DNA of 64,000 nucleotides from Corallium rubrum (taxonomy: Eukaryota; Cnidaria; Anthozoa; Scleralcyonacea; Coralliidae). Location of the stretch: contig OZ036006.1 in assembly GCA_964035015.1 (NCBI GenBank), positions 7,402,216 through 7,466,215 of the forward strand, read 5' to 3'. Shown here piece after piece: positions 1 to 9,650 of this stretch. The position numbers were made by a program, and so were the translations under genes. Under the pieces are notes generated by a model. It searched no databases, was not told the DNA's origin, and saw only the letters and a list, made by a program, of their open reading frames with translations. Every line of letters starts with the position of its first letter. The first letter of the stretch is position 1.

Positions 1-125
1 AGTGCTAATCTTTCTTTCTCAACAGACTCACGATGCTGTGCAATTAATATCTTGTTATCATCGGCAGTAACTCGTAGATTTTTACTGGCTTCTTTATAGT
101 GTTGCTCTAAGTCTAAATTCACTTC
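1..125 (-). CDS. Coiled-coil exon, probable continuation of DED/CHY gene copy A (partial at window edge)
   Basis: Reading the minus strand, an acceptor ending in TTTGTAG precedes an open phase-0 exon that begins EVNLDLEQHYKEASKN and runs off the left edge. The sequence is rich in K, E, Q and L with heptad-like spacing, as in a coiled coil. The previous exon (1638-1546) also ends in phase 0, so the two join in frame. That makes this a plausible downstream exon of the DED/CHY-finger gene. It could instead belong to a separate coiled-coil gene, because the CHY exon and these exons are separated by repeats and no transcript is available. Confidence 0.5.
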
Positions 126-148
126 CTACAAATGAAAGGGGCCACAGA

Positions 149-856
149 GTTTTACAGTCAAAATGGAAAAACCTTCCTACTTAATTCTGCTTCTGTAGTT
201 GGTTGTGTATTACTGTATTTCTGTAGCCGCTACCGAAGCGTGAGGAAAATCTAGCGATATAAGTCGCCAATTCTTGATGTATATTCGTCTGTTGGTATCG
301 ATTTGGGATAAACATCCATTGTATTATGATTAAATGCCATTTATAAAATAAGGTGCCCTCTACGCACGCTCTGATTGGCTGGGCTCCGTGCATTTATAAG
401 AGAACATAGATCATGAATGACGTAAAGTGGCGTAGAATGGCGTCAGCTGGCTGGAAAGCCCGCCAAATTCTAAAACTAGTACTACCTCACTTTTAGTTTG
501 ATTTTTCTTATTATTATTTTATAAAACAAATAAAACATACCGCTCCTGTGCATATGTACTCTTATAAAGGTACATTTGACGTCATTTGAACACGAAAGAA
601 GTGTAAAGGCACTCGGCTATCACCTCGTGCCTCTACTTAACTTCTTTCGTGTTCAATGACGTCAAACGTGCCTTTATAAGAGTACATATGCACGGAGCTT
701 TATGTTTTATTTGTTAATTAAAGCTAAATTATATTATTTATGAACAGTTTTAAACAAAAAAATTTCTCAGGCTTCGGTAGCGGCTACAGAAATACAGTAA
801 TACGCAATGAACTACAGAAGAAGAAGTGGGAAGGTATTTCCATTTGGACTGTAAGA
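149..856. mobile_element. Nested foldback (MITE-like) element
   Basis: The outer inverted arms lie at about 151-245 and 766-856 (both contain CTGTAGCCGCTACCGAAGC or its complement). Inside them is a second, tighter palindrome at 526-713 whose arms share the ACTCTTATAAAGGTACA-type sequence and TGACGTCA. There is no coding sequence. The layout suggests one foldback element inserted into another, or an element with compound terminal repeats. Confidence 0.65.
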
Positions 857-889
857 AATAACAGGTGAGTTTCAGGGTGTTGCGTACAC

Positions 890-1416
890 TAGGGATGAGC
901 CGATAATCGGAAATTAATCGGTAGAAGCCGATAATCGGCAACTTTCAGGCTGATCGGTTATCGGCCGATTACATCGACATATATCGGCGGTCCGATAAAT
1001 ACTATTCTGGATTTTATGCTTGTGGATTTCATTTTCTTTTTTAAGAAAAAACTCTAAGTTATAGTGATTCCACAAAGAAACTATAAAATTTAATTAATTT
1101 GATAAGGTGCATCATGTTTAACACGTCATATTTCTTGTTTGGTGAAACATTTTTTGTTTTCGACTTTCGTCAATCGTATTTCATTTTTCATATTTCAACT
1201 TAAACTCCGTCTTGCTGATGACTGATGGTTAATGATCACATTATATTTGCCAAACAATATACGTTATGTTTTGCTATTGTTTTGCCGCAAATCAAGTGTC
1301 AGGAATTCCTGTTGACAAATATCGGTAACCGCCGATAAATCGGTCGATCAGATCATAAATCGTATCGGAATTTATCGGATCGGTAAATTTGATTTTTCTT
1401 GATCGGCTCATCCCTA
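890..1416. mobile_element. hAT-type MITE with 8-bp target duplication
   Basis: The terminal inverted repeats begin TAGGGATGAGCCGAT and end ATCGGCTCATCCCTA. They are flanked by an exact 8-bp duplication, GCGTACAC, at 882-889 and 1417-1424. Near both ends are repeated palindromic motifs of the CCGATAATCGG type. There is no ORF. An 8-bp duplication and this terminal form fit the hAT superfamily. The element lies in the putative intron between the 1546-1638 and 1-125 exons. Confidence 0.85.
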
Positions 1417-1545
1417 GCGTACACATCACTTTTCAAAAGAACTGGCAAGCTCCACTCAAAGTAAACATACTGTTTAAAATCAACAAAGTATAGATGCAAT
1501 TTCTAGATTTTAACACTGTTATTCTGCTGTTGTTGGCTCTTATAC

Positions 1546-1638
1546 CTTCAATCGTTCACTTGATCTTCTTAGTAAGTCTAATTGCTGCTTTTGTTCCTTG
1601 TTTTCACGTTTAAATTTCACCAAGTCTGCATCTGAAGC
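1546..1638 (-). CDS. Small coiled-coil exon of DED/CHY gene copy A
   Basis: This 93-nt exon is exactly 31 codons, phase 0 at both ends. It is bounded by an acceptor ending CCCTCTAG and a donor GTATAAG. It reads ASDADLVKFKRENKEQ and continues through QQLDLLRRSSERLK, a charged helical sequence. The preceding CHY exon ends in phase 0, so the frame is kept. Copy B has no recognisable equivalent; there the next exon is the unrelated 51628-51927. Confidence 0.5.
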
Positions 1639-1669
1639 CTAGAGGGTCACACAATTGAATTATAACTGG

Positions 1670-2145
1670 AGCCTGACTACCACCACCAGCACCACTACTA
1701 CCACCACTGCCACCACCACCACTACTACCACCACCACTACTACCACCACCACCACTACGACCACCACCACGACTACCACCACCACTAACACCACCACCAC
1801 AACTACTACCACCACCACAACTACCACCACCACCACTACTACCACCACCACTACTACCACCACCACCACTACCACCACCACTACTACCACCACCACCACT
1901 ACTACCACCACCACTACTACCACCACCACTATCACCACCACCACTACTACTACCACCACCACTACTACCACCACCACCACTACTACCACCACCACTACTA
2001 CCACCACCACCACTACCACCACCACTACTACCACCACCACCACTACTACCACCACCACTACCACCACCACCACCACCACTACTACCACCACTATCACCAC
2101 CAGCACCATTACCACCACCACCATCACCACTGCTACCCACCATGA
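1670..2145. repeat. (ACC)n/(ACT)n trinucleotide repeat
   Basis: About 470 bases made almost only of ACC and ACT triplets. All three plus-strand frames, and the complementary ones, stay open and give poly-Thr, poly-Val or Gly/Ser ORFs, which are by-products of the repeat. It lies in the intron after the CHY exon of copy A. Confidence 0.95.
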
Positions 2146-2400
2146 GGACAATGTTTTTTTAGTATAATGAAGCAATCATCCAATGGCAGCGTTTAGGTTC
2201 AATCACTCAACCTTGTTATTGAAATATTAATAAGAGAAAAACAAAACAAAAGGTTTGTGGATGGTAAGGACCATCTCAACATAAAATCGCGTGCACAGCT
2301 CATTATATGCATGCGCTTTGAAGTTTGCCTATTGCCAAGCCATATCCAGACTACTTGGCGCCTTCTTACATAGCAAGAAAAACCAAACTTTCTTTGTTAC
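2146..2400. other. Intronic sequence of copy A, conserved in inverted form at 51.1-51.3 kb
   Basis: Bases 2150-2330 match the complement of 51110-51280 closely. The two stretches follow the CHY exon in copies A and B, so they are homologous intron. Copy B carries about 1.35 kb of extra sequence (49720-51080) that copy A lacks. Confidence 0.7.
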
Positions 2401-2753
2401 CTGTTGTTCTCTTCCACAACTCACACATTTCAAAAACTTCGTATCACGTGATTTCAATTTCTTCTGACCGCATTTACTTTCGTTGTTATGACAACGGTGA
2501 CATGGCCAGTATTTGTCACAACAATCAAACTTGACTAAACAACGTCTCTTATAATGACTGCATAACCATTCACTATCGTCATCATCATCATCATCAGAGT
2601 CAGAGTCATCATTAGGAGCCTGGGTTCTAGAATTGTTGTTTTTTGCTGAGTCAGCACGTTGAAATTTAGACAACTTTCTTCCATTGCTTCCCATGTCAAC
2701 TTGCGAGCGTGCACGGTTTGCTGTGGAGCCGTTTGAAGTGGCATTTTTTGAGC
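2401..2753 (-). CDS. CHY-type zinc-finger exon, DED/CHY gene copy A
   Basis: This 353-nt exon runs from an acceptor ending CCGACACTAG to a donor CAG/GTAACA. It begins in phase 1 and ends in phase 0, consistent with its neighbours. An acidic stretch (DDSDSDDDDDDD) leads into CSHYKRRC, then DCCDKYWPCHRCHNN and, further on, KCVSCGREQQ. The C-x-H-Y-x-R-x-C, CC and C-x2-CH spacing is that of the CHY zinc finger found in PIRH2/RCHY1-type ubiquitin ligases; the last part of the finger would be expected in a following exon. Function in this protein is unknown; metal binding is inferred from the cysteine/histidine spacing. All visible zinc ligands are present here, whereas copy B has lost one. Confidence 0.75.
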
Positions 2754-2919
2754 CTAGTGTCGGAATAAAAGAAAATAATAATTAATAGAGTTTTCTATAA
2801 TCAATAGATTTAATGAGAAGTCAAATCTAGGCGTAATAATGAATTTTGGTAAAATACAAAACTTTAAAAGCTTTTTCTTCAACGCTGAGCATTAAAGTCA
2901 ATGATAATCTTGTCTCAGA

Positions 2920-3400
2920 TTGGGGAGTAATATAAAAGTAGAGTGCTGTGTAGGCAGTGTGTTACGATGTATAGAAAATCTTGAAGATGGTGAACTGCTG
3001 AGATTTTAGAGAACGAAATACTGACGTTTCAAGCCAAAGTCCTTCATCAGAGTAAATCATGGAGTAATATAAAAGTAGAGTGTTGTGTAGGCAATGTGTT
3101 ACAATGTATAAAAATCTTAAAGATGGTCAACTGCTGAGATTTTAGAGAACGAAATACTGACGTTTTAAACCAAAGTCCTTCATCAGAGTAAATCATGGAG
3201 TAATATAAAAGTAGAGTGCTGTGTAGACAGTGTGTTACGATGTAGAGAAACTCTTAAAGATGATGAACTGCTGAGATTTTAGAGAACGAAATACTGACGT
3301 TTCAAGCCAAAGTTCTTCATCAGAGTAAATCATGGAGTAATATAAAACTAGAGCGCTATGTAGGCAGTGTGTTAGAATGTACAGAAAATCTTAAATATTG
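2920..3400 (-). repeat. Hammerhead-like 137-bp satellite, four units, in intron of copy A
   Basis: Four tandem units of about 136-137 bp read on the minus strand, the same sense as the host gene. Each contains CTGATGA, a short stem-forming spacer and GAAACGTC or a variant. The unit core at 3050-3023 is intact. Sequence before CTGATGA (TACT) can pair with AGTA after GTC, as in helix I of a type I hammerhead. Other units carry GAAA to AAAA changes. Confidence 0.8.
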
Positions 3401-3411
3401 CATAGTCTTAC

Positions 3412-3662
3412 CAGAAGCATTCGTTACTAGTTGTCCACGCACTGGCTGATGGGTAGTTCCTCCACTAACTTCCGTTCTACGGTTGCTAGGCGTCACGGCT
3501 GACGTATCAGGTCGCCTGGATTGAGGCGGGACATAAGATTCCTCAACTTCGCTAGTTCTGGCTTGACTGTGGAGTGAATGTTTACCAGAAGTGAGAACAC
3601 TTGATTGGAGTGAAGTTCGAGAACTTGCCGTTGCTCTCTGAGATGCATCAGTTACTCGAGGA
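3412..3662 (-). CDS. Ser/Thr-rich linker exon, DED/CHY gene copy A
   Basis: This 251-nt exon has an acceptor TTTTTGAAACAG and a donor CTG/GTAAGAC. It begins in phase 2 and ends in phase 1. It encodes a low-complexity linker rich in S, T, R and Q (it includes SSRTSLQSSVLTSGKHSLHS and PPQSRRPDTSAVTPSNRRTE). There is no recognised domain. The copy B counterpart (38104-38354) has the same length and the same intron phases, which supports both gene models. It joins the DED exon to the CHY-finger exon. Confidence 0.75.
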
Positions 3663-4001
3663 CTGTTTCAAAAAGAAACGAAAAAAAGAGATAAAAATAG
3701 TAATATTAAATCAGTTAGATAAAGGTGTAACATGCAAGGGCCTTCTGTTGGCTGCTGTCTGTCTGCTAAAGGTTACTGCTAAGTCTGCCAAGTTGTTTAC
3801 GATTGACAACTTTTGTGGATAGCTCTTTGAAATAGAGAAAAAGGAAACTATATAAGGTCACCACATGGAGTGGTATCTCCCCGTCACCTCTGACATAGAA
3901 AACTTGACTGATTTACACCTTAAACCAGAGTAGCACTTTACACAATGTCTTATCCATTACCTGGCCATAGTTACTCACAAAAACTATTTACGAATACTCA
4001 C
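3663..4001 (-). other. Intron 2-3 of copy A
   Basis: GT-AG intron of 339 bases, starting GTGAGT at 4001 and ending in a pyrimidine-rich tract plus CAG at 3663. It is nearly the complement of the 37771-38103 intron of copy B, so the duplication included introns. No other feature is seen in it. Confidence 0.75.
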
Positions 4002-6213
4002 GTGCTTCCCTGATTGTTCCGCCTAGGATTTCCCTCACTGGTGTTGCGTAAGTAAGAGTAGTCACCAATGATAAAGCAATCAATCATATGCACTAGATCA
4101 AATCTCAAAATTTTCTCAAAGAATTCTCTCAGCTTTTCCAAATTAACGGCACTGATCACGCCCCTTCGATCCAGTTCCACAAAAACGTCATCAACACTCG
4201 CTGTGATGTTGACTGATAATATACTAGTAGCCCATTCCTTCAACTTGATCACATCGGCTGAGAGTAGCATCCGAGTTATTCTTAGCAACAATAGTTTGTA
4301 GTTGAAATATAAGCCTCTTTCAACGGTTGTAGTCGGGATGTTAGCTAAGCTGATTGTATCTCTGCGGTTTGCTTCTGCTTGTGATTCTTGCACAGCAACT
4401 GCCACCCCGTTACTTCCAGAATTTTCTTCAGTGGCTTCGCTATTGGCCGTAAGATGCTCGTCACGTTCCGTTACTGCTTCGGCTCCTCGGATTCTTGTCG
4501 GTGCCTCAGGCGAGGATGGCATCTCAGAAGTTTGAGAAGAACTCGAAGTGACTTCCACTGGACTGGAATGAGCTGTTCCACGAGCCTTCATTTCTTTGAC
4601 CAGCGTGTCTCTTTCAACTAACGCACGTCCGAGGTCGGCTAAGGTAACATGGTTGTCTTCTTCTTTGTTTTGTAATTTTCTTTCCAAAGCACTGGTTTTG
4701 TCTTTTAAAGCCTCGTTCTCTTTACGCAAATTACGCAGCTGTTGTTTGTAATATATTTCCATGCTTTTAAAAGACTTTTCAGCGTCGACATTTTTTTCTT
4801 TAGAACTGCGCAATTCCTCTTCCAGTCGACTTACGGTTAGTTCTAAGTCGTTCATCTTAAGCTGCAATTTTTCTTCTTGTTCTTTCGATGTCTGCGTCTG
4901 GGTGCTTTTAACTCCAATCACTTCTTTCGCTCGTAATTTTCTTTTAGATTCATCGAACTTATCTTCCAAACTACGCACTGTTTCCTTCAACTGCATTATC
5001 TCACATTCCATTTCTTCCACTTCTTTTGTTTTCTTTGCGGTCGAAGGTAATTTCGTTTCGTGTTTTCCTCTGTCCAAAGATGGGATATCATGCTCCCTGG
5101 AGGATGTTCCGTCCAATCTAGCACCATGCTCTCCTGAAGACGAAGCCCCTTGGTCTGATGTGACTGCAAGTATTTTGTCCAAAGATTGAATATCTTGCTC
5201 TACTGAGGACAAAGTTCCTTGGTCTGATGTCGCTTCGTGTATTTTGTCCAAAGATGGAATATCTTGCTCTGCTGAGGACAAAGTTCTTTGGTCTGACGTG
5301 ATTTCGTGTATTGTGTCCAAAGGTGGAATATCATGCTCTGCTGAGGACGAAGTCCCTTGGTCTGATGTCACTTCGTGTATTGTGTCCAAAGATTGAATAT
5401 CTTGCTCTACTGAGGACAAAGTTCCTTGGTCTGATGTCACTTCGTGTATTTTGTCCAAAGATGGAATATCTTGCTCTGCTGAAGACGAAGTTCCTTGGTC
5501 TGACTTAACTTCGTGTATTTGGTCCAAAGAAGGAATATCTTGCTCTGCTGAAGACGAACTCCCTTGGTCTGATGTAATTTCGTGTATTTGGTTCAAAGAT
5601 GGAATATTATTGTCCCTGGAAGATGTTCCGTCCAAACGTCTAGCACGATGCTCTTCTGAGGACGATGTTCCTTGTTCTGGTGATTTAAAATATGCTACCA
5701 AAGTTCGATAAAGCTTACAGTCTTCCACTTTGTGCATGGTCGAAGCAGCATCATTGTCAGGCAGCATCAAGTGTGTTTTAGTCTCCCATAGTACACTCTT
5801 GTTGGATTTTTGTGATTTTTCTACTGCTCGTTTACTCTTCTTTTTCTTCTTAGATATGCTGCGTCGGTTAACAATCTTTAGCCCTAAGTCGAACTTACTC
5901 ATAATATCTTCCAGTGTATTCATTATCATCATAGCTTTAGATTCACCACATTGAGTAAGGTCTTGGACTATTATATAAGCGGGAGATACGTTATAATAAA
6001 AATGAATTAAAGCTGGAGCAGGATGGGTCACTAACGAGGTCCATTTACTTCCTTTTATCTTGGATAGTTTTACAGTAGAAAAGTAATTTGAAGTAAGGTG
6101 TTTATGAAATGTTTCAAGACTTTGGTATTGTTCCTCGCTCATGTAGTCTAAAGCTTTTATCACTGTGCTGTATTTGTGGTCTCCAGTTTTGGGTAAGTCT
6201 TGCTCATCATCGC
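4002..6213 (-). CDS. Large exon of copy A: N-terminal region, 23-residue repeats, coiled coil and death effector domain
   Basis: One 2,212-nt exon, acceptor CTTTTTAG, donor GTGAGT, open throughout. From N to C it encodes: an unrecognised region of about 100 residues (DYMSEEQYQSLETFHKHL onwards) ending in a basic SKKKKKSK cluster; about eight repeats of 23 residues of the form SDQGTSSSAEQDIPSLD-xIHEV; a coiled coil of about 130 residues; an acidic/Ser-rich spacer; and, at the C end, a helical domain YKLLLLRITRMLLSADVIKL through RRGVISAVNLEKLREFF to RFDLVHMIDCF. That last block fits a death effector domain: helix order, hydrophobic pattern and the RxDL motif (RFDL). DEDs mediate homotypic assembly in apoptosis and innate signalling; partners here are unknown. 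The exon phases match both neighbours. Confidence 0.8.
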
Positions 6214-6285
6214 CTAAAAAGAAAAACGTTAGAAACAGAGGCTTTTTGCCCCCTCCAAGAAAGTTTTCCTGTAATCCTTTAAGTG

Positions 6286-6765
6286 CCTATGAAACGAAAA
6301 TTAAGTTTGTCTTATCCGAACGAACACTTAAAATGATAGAGTAACATATTTTGCAGTTTTTCGTTTCCTTGCTTCGTTCTTGAGATATTTCAGTTTGTTT
6401 GATATGCAAATTAAACATTTTGACGTCACACGTGCACAATGAGTTATCGAAAAAGTTATATATCTTTGCTATTGTTAAATATAATCATGCAGTTGACAAT
6501 ATACATGTTTAGTGTTCTGGGCGAAACACACGCACGTGCTGCTCTCGAATTAATTTGGTTTGATAATAGCAAAGATATATAACTTTTTTCAATAACTCAT
6601 TATGCACATGTGACGTCAAAATGTTTAATTTGCATATCGTACAAACTGAAATATCTCAAGAACGAAGCAAGGAAACGAAAAACTTCAAAAGATGTTACTC
6701 TATCATTTTAAGTGTTCTTTCAAATAAGACAAACTTAATTTTAGGAACCAATGAAGTGCAAGTAA
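6286..6765. mobile_element. Foldback MITE in intron of copy A
   Basis: Two inverted arms of about 200 bases (about 6286-6480 and 6560-6765). They share AAATTAAGTTTGTCTTAT, TGATAGAGTAACAT and TTTTGACGTCA and surround a short unpaired centre. Non-coding. It sits between the 7018-7236 and 4002-6213 exons and would put a long hairpin in the pre-mRNA. Confidence 0.75.
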
Positions 6766-7017
6766 TTCTTCCCTGAATTACAAAGAAATGCCCTCTTCAT
6801 TAGCCAATCATATTCAAGTAATTTTGCCCTCTATATTATTTAAAAAGAAATTTGAGATAAATGTTGTCTTAATTTATGGGAGTTTATTACCACAACTACC
6901 AACGACGTTTCGGTAATTGTGTTTTCCTTATGAATTATTAATGAGTTTGAAAAAGTTGGATAATAATTTCTTCCTAAGTTTTTAAGCTATATTTAAACTG
7001 TGATTTAAAGTACGTAC

Positions 7018-7236
7018 GTGGATCTTGATAGTTGTCTGCCTGATCTTGAAGACACAAGGATCGTAACTGTTTTTGCAGAATCAGTATCTGAACTGCTGAA
7101 TCTGTATCTTTCATTTTCTCAATCAGTTTGTGTAGTCCAGCTTTAACAGCATTAGCAGAAAAAGCTTGCAGGGTAGACGGAGTTGTTGGGTTCATTGTCG
7201 ATAGCGTCGTAGAAAAATGCAATTTCACAGGATTAT
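7018..7236 (-). CDS. Upstream exon of DED/CHY gene copy A
   Basis: A 219-nt exon with acceptor TATTTTTCTAG and donor GTACGTAC. It encodes PVKLHFSTTLSTMNPTTPST, then a predicted amphipathic helix (KAGLHKLIEKMKDTDSAVQ) and LRSLCLQDQADNYQDP. It ends with one base of a codon that is completed to Arg by the first two bases of the next exon, so the splice keeps the frame into DDEQDLPKTGDHKYSTV. An internal ATG at 7195 (MNPTTPSTLQ) could be the start codon; otherwise a further 5' exon is needed. No domain was recognised. Confidence 0.6.
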
Positions 7237-7295
7237 CTAGAAAAATACAATAGTTTTAAATTTTGTTTATAAGGCTGATAGCCATTTACTATAGC

Positions 7296-7576
7296 CATAG
7301 TCCCTAGAAATAAATTGTCTGGAAACGCGGCCAAAGTCTTTGTTCTAGGTTTTTGTTCACGTTTGTGCACCTTATTTCACCTTAACGCTTGCTGAACACA
7401 TTGTGTTTTTGGCATAATGAAGCAATCAACCAATAGCAGCGTTGCTTTATAAATATTAATGAACGTAAAACAAAAGATTGTGCACCTTATTTGCCACCCT
7501 CAACCTAAATTGTAGCTCATTGTTAACTGCTTTGATGTTAGCCGCGTTTCCAGACAATATAATTCTAGGGACTATG
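7296..7576. mobile_element. 281-bp MITE with CATAGTCCCTAGAA termini
   Basis: The inverted ends CATAGTCCCTAGAA and TTCTAGGGACTATG continue imperfectly through GTCTGGAAACGCGGC. The direct repeat CTATAGC flanks the element at 7289-7295 and 7577-7583, consistent with a 7-bp target duplication. No ORF. Confidence 0.75.
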
Positions 7577-7704
7577 CTATAGCCTTGAGCTCTCCTGTAG
7601 ATTGGTCATGTATAGACAAGGATGCTTTATTTATTTATTTATTAACTTTGACTGTATTTATCATATCACTGTAATTACATCTCATATGCAAAAGCTACCA
7701 CTTA

Positions 7705-8206
7705 GGTCCTGTTTACATGGCGGTAGGGTGACCTTCTAGAATGGTTACCCTAGTGAAAGGGTTACCCTAGTTCATACATGAGTGCTAGGGTGGCCCTGGG
7801 GGGATGGTAACCCTATCAGCTTGCTAGGGTAACCCTGGCGGCAGGGCTATCTTTTTGTTTACATAAGCCATGTAAACGCGTTTGCTAGGGTGACCCTGGC
7901 AGCCTGGTTATGTTTCAATGAGAAAAAAACGCGTACTGGACAAAATGACTTAACGATTTTGTGGCTGCCCTTCCTGTTCTTATACACCTTGTGAAGTCTT
8001 TTGAAGATATCGAGCAAATGACGCCAACAATAACATGTAAACCGAAAATATAGTAAAAGGGTCACGCAGAAGTAATGTGACCCTACTAGAAGAGTCAACC
8101 CTGCTACAAGGGTCACCCTACTCCATGTAAACAAGGGCTATCTTTTGACTCACTTCAAAGGGTAACCCTTCTAGAAGGGTCACCCTACTCCATGTAAACA
8201 GGGCCC
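7705..8206. mobile_element. MITE with GTTTACATGG ends and internal GGGTNACCCT repeats
   Basis: The ends are CCTGTTTACATGG and CCATGTAAACAGG, each followed by matching TAGGGTGACC.TTCTAGAA-type sequence. The interior is filled with many copies of the palindromic decamer GGGTNACCCT and relatives (for example 7734-7840 and 8094-8190). No coding potential. The target duplication is unclear. Confidence 0.7.
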
Positions 8207-8249
8207 TAGGAGCATGTATGACTATGAATCTGCAATCTTAGCCCTCCAT

Positions 8250-8390
8250 CTGAACCTCAGTAGCTCAATGGTTAGAGCGTCTAACCAGTCATTAGAAGGT
8301 TGCAGGTTCAAACCCTGTCTGGAGATCAGAAATCTTTTCTGAGTAATTGAGCTTGACGAACATCTACCAAACGTCTGTTTGATGCAATCT
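8250..8390 (+). mobile_element. tRNA-derived SINE (Thr-like head), copy 1
   Basis: The head resembles a tRNA gene: an A-box-like TAGCTCAATGGTTAGAGCG, an anticodon arm TCTAA-loop-TTAGA and a B box GGTTCAAACCC. It is followed by a shared non-tRNA body (CAGAAATCTTTTCTGAGTAA, then an AAACGTCTGTT-type end). The same composite occurs at 9130 and 51408. The acceptor stem is imperfect, so it is not called as a tRNA gene. Confidence 0.75.
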
Positions 8391-8393
8391 AAC

Positions 8394-8523
8394 CTCGGTA
8401 TCCTCTCTTGCTTGAGCTCTTGATTGCTGGTTGCTATTCACAGGTTCCTCTAACTCAACTTGATCTTCCAAATTCTGGCGAGTTTGTTGAATACTATATG
8501 TCGCTTGTGCAGTGGTGCTATTT
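8394..8523 (-). CDS. Possible 5' exon of copy A
   Basis: It has an acceptor CTGTTCTTTCAG and possible donor GAG/GTTAGA. The only open frame reads NSTTAQATYSIQQTRQNLED and on through VELEEPVNSNQQSRAQARED. A diverged copy of this exon and its acceptor lies at 52758 on the plus strand, which argues for a real ancestral exon. As drawn it ends in phase 0, but the next exon (7236) needs one extra base, so either another exon lies between or this exon carries a frameshift. Its donor directly abuts a SINE. Confidence 0.4.
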
Positions 8524-8619
8524 CTGAAAGAACAGAAAGTAAATGGATATTTTAGTACTTTAAAGACTTGATCCAAATTTGACTTTTGCTAGTTTAGAGG
8601 TGAGAAGGTAAAAAGACAG

Positions 8620-9075
8620 GCTGGCATAAGGAAGGAGAGGAGAGATGAAAGGAGAGGAGAGATGAAAGGAGAGGAGAGATGGAAGGAGAGGAGAGATGGA
8701 AGGAAAGGAGAGATGAAAGGACAGGAGAGATGAAAGGAGAGGAGAGATGGAAGGAAAGGAGAGATGAAAGGAGAGAAGAGATGGAAGGAAAGGAGAGATG
8801 AAAGGAGAGGAGAGATGGAAGGAAAGGAGAGATGGAAGGAGAGGAGAGATGGAAGGAAAGGAGAGATGGAAGGAGAGGAGAGATGGAAGGAAAGGAGAGA
8901 TGGAAGGAGAGGAGAGATGGAAGGAAAGGAGAGGTGAAAGGAGAGGAGAGATGGAAGGAGAGGAGAGATGAAAGGAGAGGAGAGATGGAAGGAGAGGAGA
9001 GATGGAAGGAAAGGAGAAATGAAAGGAGGAGAGATGGAAGGAGAGGAGAGATGAAAGGAGATCAAGGAGAGATGG
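8620..9075. repeat. Purine-rich 17-bp minisatellite
   Basis: About 26 tandem units of about 17 bp (GAGATGAAAGGAGAGGA and variants), almost only A and G on the plus strand. Long ORFs in several frames here are artefacts. The homologous stretch at 52570-52605 has only one or two units, so the array expanded after the duplication. Confidence 0.9.
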
Positions 9076-9129
9076 GAGAAGTGACGGATTTGTCTTGCTT
9101 TTATGCAAACGCTACCACTTATAGCTCTC

Positions 9130-9290
9130 CATCCAATCCTCAGTAGCTCAATGGTTAGAGCGTCTAACTGGTCATTAGAAGGTTGTAGGTTTGAACCCTG
9201 TCTGGGGCTCAGAAATCTTTTCTGAGTAATTGTGCTTGGCGAACGTCCACCAAACGTCTGTTCCATTACACCAAGCTCGCAAACGTACCA
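9130..9290 (+). mobile_element. tRNA-derived SINE (Thr-like head), copy 2
   Basis: Same composite as 8250-8390. The anticodon-loop position reads GGT, as in tRNA-Thr, and the B box is GGTTTGAACCC. It extends further 3' than copy 1, through CTGTTCCATTACACCAAGCT to about 9290, and is closely related to copy 3 at 51408. Confidence 0.75.
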
Positions 9291-9636
9291 CATGCACTAC
9301 ATGTATACGTACAACTTCTCATACCACTGTCAGCATTGCAAAACAGCTAAGGAATACCAACACAATGTGAGCCAACTACGTTAGTGACCAAGTTAAAGTA
9401 AGAATATGATATAAAACAGGTACAACTATAATAGAATTAGTTCTGAGGTTCAACACCCACCCCACTCCACCCCCTGGTAACAATGAATTGCATGCATGAA
9501 GTGCAACAACAATCAGTTGTTGAGACAGATAACTGTCTTGCTTGATGGCATATCAAACAAATGGACTCCATGATTATCGTAAGTAAATATAGTAGATGAA
9601 TAATAATAATTAAAGAGAAGTGAATTAAACAAGCAA
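9291..9636. other. No gene or repeat recognised
   Basis: AT-rich unique-looking sequence between two SINEs. I see no exon with convincing splice sites and no inverted repeat of note. Confidence 0.5.
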
Positions 9637-9650
9637 CCAAACGTAAAAAT

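Noticed and set aside
1610..2175. Long poly-Thr, poly-Val and Gly/Ser ORFs
   Set aside because: They arise from a trinucleotide repeat that keeps every frame open.
8254..8325. Functional tRNA-Thr gene
   Set aside because: The acceptor stem is imperfect and the same composite with a shared tail occurs three times, so it is a SINE.
8560..9293. Ser/Leu/His-rich ORFs on the minus strand and charged ORF on the plus strand
   Set aside because: Translations of a 17-bp minisatellite.
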